From Azadirachta indica (lineage: Eukaryota; Streptophyta; Magnoliopsida; Sapindales; Meliaceae): a stretch of DNA of 64,000 bases. Below, piece by piece: positions 59,455 through 64,000 of this stretch. The DNA lies in contig CM040446.1 in NCBI GenBank assembly GCA_022749755.1, positions 13,106,367 to 13,170,366 on the forward strand, in the 5' to 3' direction. Numbering within the stretch: position 1 is the first letter of the stretch; every line of letters begins with the position of its first letter. A program made the position numbers and the translations under genes. The notes under the pieces are model-generated. The model ran no database searches. It was not told the origin of the DNA and saw only the letters and a list, made by a program, of their open reading frames with translations.

Positions 59455-61664
59455 ATGGCATCTCCTTCGGAACTAAGCCTAGATTGCAAACCCCACAGCT
59501 ACTCCATGCTGTTAAAATCTTTTGGAGAGCAAGCTGACCAGACCCAAAAGCTCGAAGAATTCCTTGCTCGTCTTGAGGAAGAAAGGTTCAAAATCGATGG
59601 CCTGAAGCGTGAACTACCTCTTTGCATGCAACTTCTCACCAATGGTATCGTGTTTCTTTTCACAATTTATACTTTTTTTAAAAAAAATTGGTTTATCATT
59701 TGCATGCATCTTGATGTAGAAAAACACTTCCTTGTCAATCATAATTGTTTCTTGACTATTAATATTTTTACAATGATAACGAACTTAAAAATTCAAGCTT
59801 GCTAGATTCACAGATACATAAATAAATTGTTTTAATTACCCTATTGGTGGATATTCAAGTTCTATGCTGTGACGTTTTGCTTCTAAACTTTTTCTTTCAT
59901 TTATCTTGTTTATCATTTTATTGAAGCGAGAGATCGCTTTCTGTTAGTCTCGACTCTTTGAATTCAAAAGTAGCCAGTTATTCAACATCTTGTCTAAAGA
60001 ACTAAAGCCATCGGGATGCAATTTCCAAAAGAAATCCATATACTAATGATTATTCTTCCATTTTCATTTTTCTCAGCTGTGGAGGTTTCAAGGCAGCAAA
60101 TACAAGCCTACAGAGCAAATCAAGGGCCAAGACCAATTCTTGAAGAATTCATGCCCCTTAAAAATGCAAGCTCGGAAAATTCAGAGACGAAGTCTCCAAA
60201 TATTTCTGACAAGGCAAATTGGATGACTAGTGCTCAACTATGGAGCCAAACAGGAAATAATGAAACCAAACCGCAAAACACTATAGCATCCCCGAAAGAA
60301 AATGATGTATAGGATTCAATATTAGTCCCAAGCTAGGGTTGGATACCAAACCCAGAAATGGAGGAGCTTTCCTCCCATTCTCAAAAGAACGAAATTTGTG
60401 CCCTGGTCCAACTTTACGGGCTCTACCAGATCTGGCTCTTGCCTCTACTGATAAAGAAATGGAAGATAAGAAGTGCAATGAAAATGAAATTGGAAGGCGA
60501 TCAGACAATCCTGGTAATAACAAGGTTAGCAATGGCGCGGTTGTGATTAATGAACAAGTAAAAGGTGGCGGTAACTCAACTGAAGGACAAACAAATTCCA
60601 ACAACACAACAAATACTCAAACTCATAGGAAAGCAAGACGGTGTTGGTCACCGGACTTACACCGCAGATTTGTCAATGCTCTTCAGATGCTGGGTGGTTC
60701 TCAAGGTAAAGAACTTAAACTCCATCTAAATAATTCCAACAATTACCTCTTAAAAAGAAAAATGTTTGTTTTGTTTTTTTTATGAGATCCATTATCATCA
60801 TCAATTTCACAGTTTCTTATTATGAGTTGATAATGATAGTAAAACTATCATTGTCATAATCATTATTGTCAAATATTTATCTGATCTTTTTGGGGTCATG
60901 CATGGGAACAGTGGCCACACCGAAACAAATCAGGGAACTGATGAAGGTTGACGGTTTGACCAATGATGAGGTTAAAAGCCATCTGCAGGTATCTCTCTAC
61001 TCCACTGAAGCAAGAAACAGATTTTTTCCTGTTTCTGAAACTGACTCGTACCAAAGTACATAATGCATGTTCAGTCAAGTTTTGGGAAAAGTCTCATCAT
61101 TTTTATTTTCATTTTTTTCTTTTTGGGTACCCCCAGAAATACAGGCTTCACACAAGACGACCTAGTCCTAGTCCACAAGCACCAGGAGCCCCGACGCCCC
61201 AACTGGTGGTCCTCGGTGGCATCTGGGTTCCGTCCGAATATGCCACCGCAGCTGCAGCCCACAGTGCAACTCCAGCCCTCTATCACCACCCATCTCCGCA
61301 TACAGCACCGCACTTCTGTGCTGCATCACCTGTGCCACAAGATTTTTACACAGCAGCAGCAACACCACCACCACCACCAGCAATACCGCCTCTACCACCG
61401 GCTCATCACCAGTTGCACCTCCACAACCAAATCCACGTCTGCAAAGCCACGTCACAGGGCCACAGTTCACCAGAATCGGACTTTAGGGGAGCTGGAGATA
61501 GGTCAGAGAGCATTGAAGATGGGAAGTCGGACAGCAGCAGCTGGAAAGGTGAAAGTGGTGAGAATGGTGTTGGAGGGAGAAGAGGGTTGGCTGCACTGAG
61601 AGAAGATGGCGAGAGAGTAATGGAAGTGAGATTACTCTCAAGTTCTAAAGAATTATCCGATTAG
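59455..61664 (+). CDS. EFM: GARP/G2-like transcription factor, EARLY FLOWERING MYB homologue, with one frame break
   Basis: Four exons, GT-AG: 59455-59644, 60077-60705, 60912-60988, 61137-61664. The N-terminus is [19 protein letters not shown], then an HHO-type globular domain ([49 protein letters not shown]). The GARP DNA-binding domain spans the exon 2-3-4 junctions ([55 protein letters not shown]). The tail has [13 protein letters not shown], a His/Pro-rich stretch and [10 protein letters not shown]. This order matches Arabidopsis EFM (At2g03500), which represses FT in leaf vasculature and works with the demethylase JMJ30. Exons total 1424 nt, one short of a frame of 474 aa. The break lies in exon 2 at about 60305-60309: the frame reading PKENDV stops, and [13 protein letters not shown] continues one frame over. 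Real mutation or sequence error is undecided. Confidence 0.88.
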
Positions 61665-63148
61665 AGTTAGGGCTAGGGTTTTTCAGGTTTTCGAATGTTG
61701 GTATCCATCCTTTTCCTTTTTTTTTTTTTTCTTAAGTTTAATTATTCTAAATTCTTATGTTATATATCTAGAGAGGGTAAATAAGGACATAAAGAAAAGT
61801 GAGCGTCTGTTTTGTATTCCTTTCCTTCCGTGCTTCATCTTCATGTCCTCCGTAATCCAAAAAGATGGAAAATTAGACTATAGCTTCTTGGCGTTTACTG
61901 ATTTTAGGGTCTTTTGCTTGTTTGGATATATTTGCCTTTGTGTAACCGCGGCTAAACTGGAAACCCCTCTATGCCTAATTCTTAAGAATTACATGAACCA
62001 AGTTCATAATAAAGATTAGAACTTCTAAAATAGAGTAAAACTAGAAATTTATCATAAAATGTATTATAAATGATGTAAAATTTTATTATCTAATGTGATA
62101 AATGAGATGTCATTTATCACATATATTTGAAGATATTTAATGTTACTCTAAAAAAGAGGGCAATCACAAAATAATTGTATTTTTGAAAGCTCTGAAAGAT
62201 ATTTTTGTTTATTTAAACAATTGCACTTTGGCTATACGACTATGAAAGTAATTAGAAATTAATATCATGAAAAGGTTGTCTCTTGGTTAGATTTTCTCCT
62301 TTTGCGCAAAATAAACCGTGAAGCTAATTAGCCAGCTGGCATTTGCTTTGTTGCAACCATAAATTAAGGACGTTAAAATTGGTAGCAAAGAAAAGAGGCA
62401 CCGAAAGTGTTAGCCGGATCTCTTTAGTCTTTACACCCTAGCCCTTCTCAGACCAACTCTCTGTTCCGCTGCCTTTAGTTTCCTCAATTTAATAATCTTT
62501 CAACTTTTAAGTCGAACAACAGGCAGGCGAGGCTCAGTGCACAACTTCCCGCTGAAACCCATGTGCTAATCAATCTCAAAAGAGTTCAAAAAAAGCATGA
62601 TTTATTGGATTTCAGAAGCCTTAATAACGCCATCATGGGAATAAATTTCTTGTTTCTGGTATCATATTACATGCAACGTACCAAGAATTGCTCGAGCCTT
62701 GCAACTTTCGGGAGTTACTAATTGAAGCCCGGGATACTGCAACTGTATACTTGCTTAAGATTGACTCATTAACATGATGCTACAATTATCGAACTTCTAA
62801 AAGGTCCTTATATGAGTAGATTGCTAGTATTTACCATACATTACAATTATTCCCTACGCAAGTTCTAGTAAAGTCCTCCGGATATTAGCAACTAGCAAAA
62901 TCATACATTCAATAAAACGTGCATAAAAAAATGATGCAAAATAGAACGATGAATGATACAACATGACAACAATAACTGATGGAATCAATGTCTCCGACTA
63001 AAAGCTAATATTTTACTATCATCACAGATATCTACATTTATGAACAGTTGTCCTGTTATACGACAGGACGCTAAACTCGGCCCAGCAACCCAAAAAAAAA
63101 TTCCAGCATAAGGTTTATACATAGAGGCATTTGGCAGAACTCCATCCT
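61665..63148. other. spacer between convergent genes
   Basis: Holds the 3' UTR of the EFM-like gene and the 3' UTR of the minus-strand gene at the right edge. AT-rich; no exon, RNA gene or repeat recognised. Confidence 0.5.
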
Positions 63149-64000
63149 TCACACACCAACTTCATCAGCCATGTCACTTTCTATCATTGTTGTATCAACA
63201 ATGGACTGCAAGAAAAAGGTACGGATGAGTTAGTATCAATAACCAGTTGTGTGAATTGACTCCCTCTTTCATGATCAGAGCAGAAATGCCTTTCTAAGAT
63301 TAAAACCATACATAGCACAAACCTATCTTTGGAACCTAATGATTAGCAGGGCATTCCCATAGAGATGGGGCTGAAGCTCCCCGCTCCAGAGATGTAGAGA
63401 TATTTCTCCCATATATTATGTATGTTTTGCCCTTACTTGCCTCTCCTTGTTAGTACAACAATCCATGAGAAGCTTTTGGTAAAAGAAATTTGCAGATTGC
63501 AGAAGGCACATTATATGCTTTTCTTGGATGAGGAATCAACTAACCAGAGATGAGTTTTTTCAATTTTTCTTAGAGACAAATTTGCAGCAACTTAGTAGTT
63601 TACCCTAACTGAGGTTTTAAACGGTGCAACCATTCAAAATTCCAAAGAGCTAAAGAATATATTCATGAAGATATCAGTTCCATGGGAGAACCAGAAAATC
63701 ATAACGCTTTCATATGCATACATATAAAAAACGCTAGCCCAGTGCATAACCACATAGGCAATATGTATCCTATTGCAGTGACACATTCACACGCCCAGAA
63801 AATGATTCAGACCCATAACCCACTGGAAACAATCATACTGGAATTATGAGCAGCTTCACTAGCAGCATTTCACTCGCCATGCAGTACTACACACATTTCA
63901 TTATCTGCATGTTCTAAAACTGACTGCAGAGAACACTAAAACAATGATGCATTGTTGAACATGCATAATGACTGTTGATTCAAGAATGCTAACCTGAAGT
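63149..64000 (-). CDS. 3' end of an unidentified gene running off the window
   Basis: Last exon 63149-63205: 18 codons and TGA, reading SIVDTTMIESDMADEVGV. A polypyrimidine tract and TTGCAG acceptor lie directly upstream (63206-63220). The intron would run to 63993, where a donor (ACTTCAG then GTTAGC) ends the next exon, of which only 63994-64000 lies in the window. The phase agrees (CAG codon, then TCC). The acidic C-terminus is not enough to name the family. An exon-only guess, but both splice sites and the frame fit. Confidence 0.5.

Noticed and set aside
60281..61470. Minus-strand frames opposite the EFM-like exons
   Set aside because: Antisense shadows of real exons with matching splice sites on the plus strand.

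Overview
This is a plant nuclear window, from a core eudicot. The supporting evidence is GT-AG introns, very AT-rich intergenic DNA, a PLS-type PPR editing factor, a full-size PDR-type ABCG transporter, a GARP transcription factor, and Ty1/copia, chromovirus, MULE and foldback elements. The species cannot be fixed from sequence alone.

Layout. Positions 1-3322 hold nothing recognisable. At 3323-5845 (minus) is an intronless PPR gene that I recognise as the CRR21 orthologue (plastid ndhD editing). About 300 bp away on the same strand, 6150-12973 is an intact 24-exon PDR/ABCG transporter; all my splice junctions keep phase and give 1423 aa. From about 14.2 to 53.4 kb the window is a decayed tandem array of one gene family, DUF2921 membrane proteins. 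I call the six copies A (14.2-16.6), B (17.2-20.2), E (26.4-26.6), C (33.0-34.1), D (35.6-46.6) and F (50.4-53.4). All are on the minus strand and every one is broken by truncation, frameshifts, stops or insertions. Two tRNA-Gly(UCC)-like sequences sit 3' of copies A and B at matching positions and mark a segmental duplication that also carried the 5' flank of the ABC gene.

Transposons have cut the array apart. A copia element (26626-31147) lies inside copy E. A chromovirus (36513-42478, 4-bp target duplication ATAA) and a small gag-only LTR element (44443-46354, target duplication GGAAA) both lie inside copy D. Two members of one foldback MULE-like family (22917-24740 and 47813-50000, the latter with a perfect 9-bp target duplication) and two other long inverted-repeat elements (about 21465-22872 and 31461-32593) fill the AT-rich gaps.

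On the right, after a gene-poor stretch with one clear MITE, 59455-61664 (plus) is a four-exon GARP gene that I recognise as an EARLY FLOWERING MYB (EFM) homologue. Its exon lengths sum to one base short of a whole reading frame, and the break can be placed near 60305-60309. At the right edge the last exon of an unidentified minus-strand gene begins.

The genes do not form a pathway. The window reads as three conserved single-copy genes around a rapidly turning-over DUF2921 cluster.
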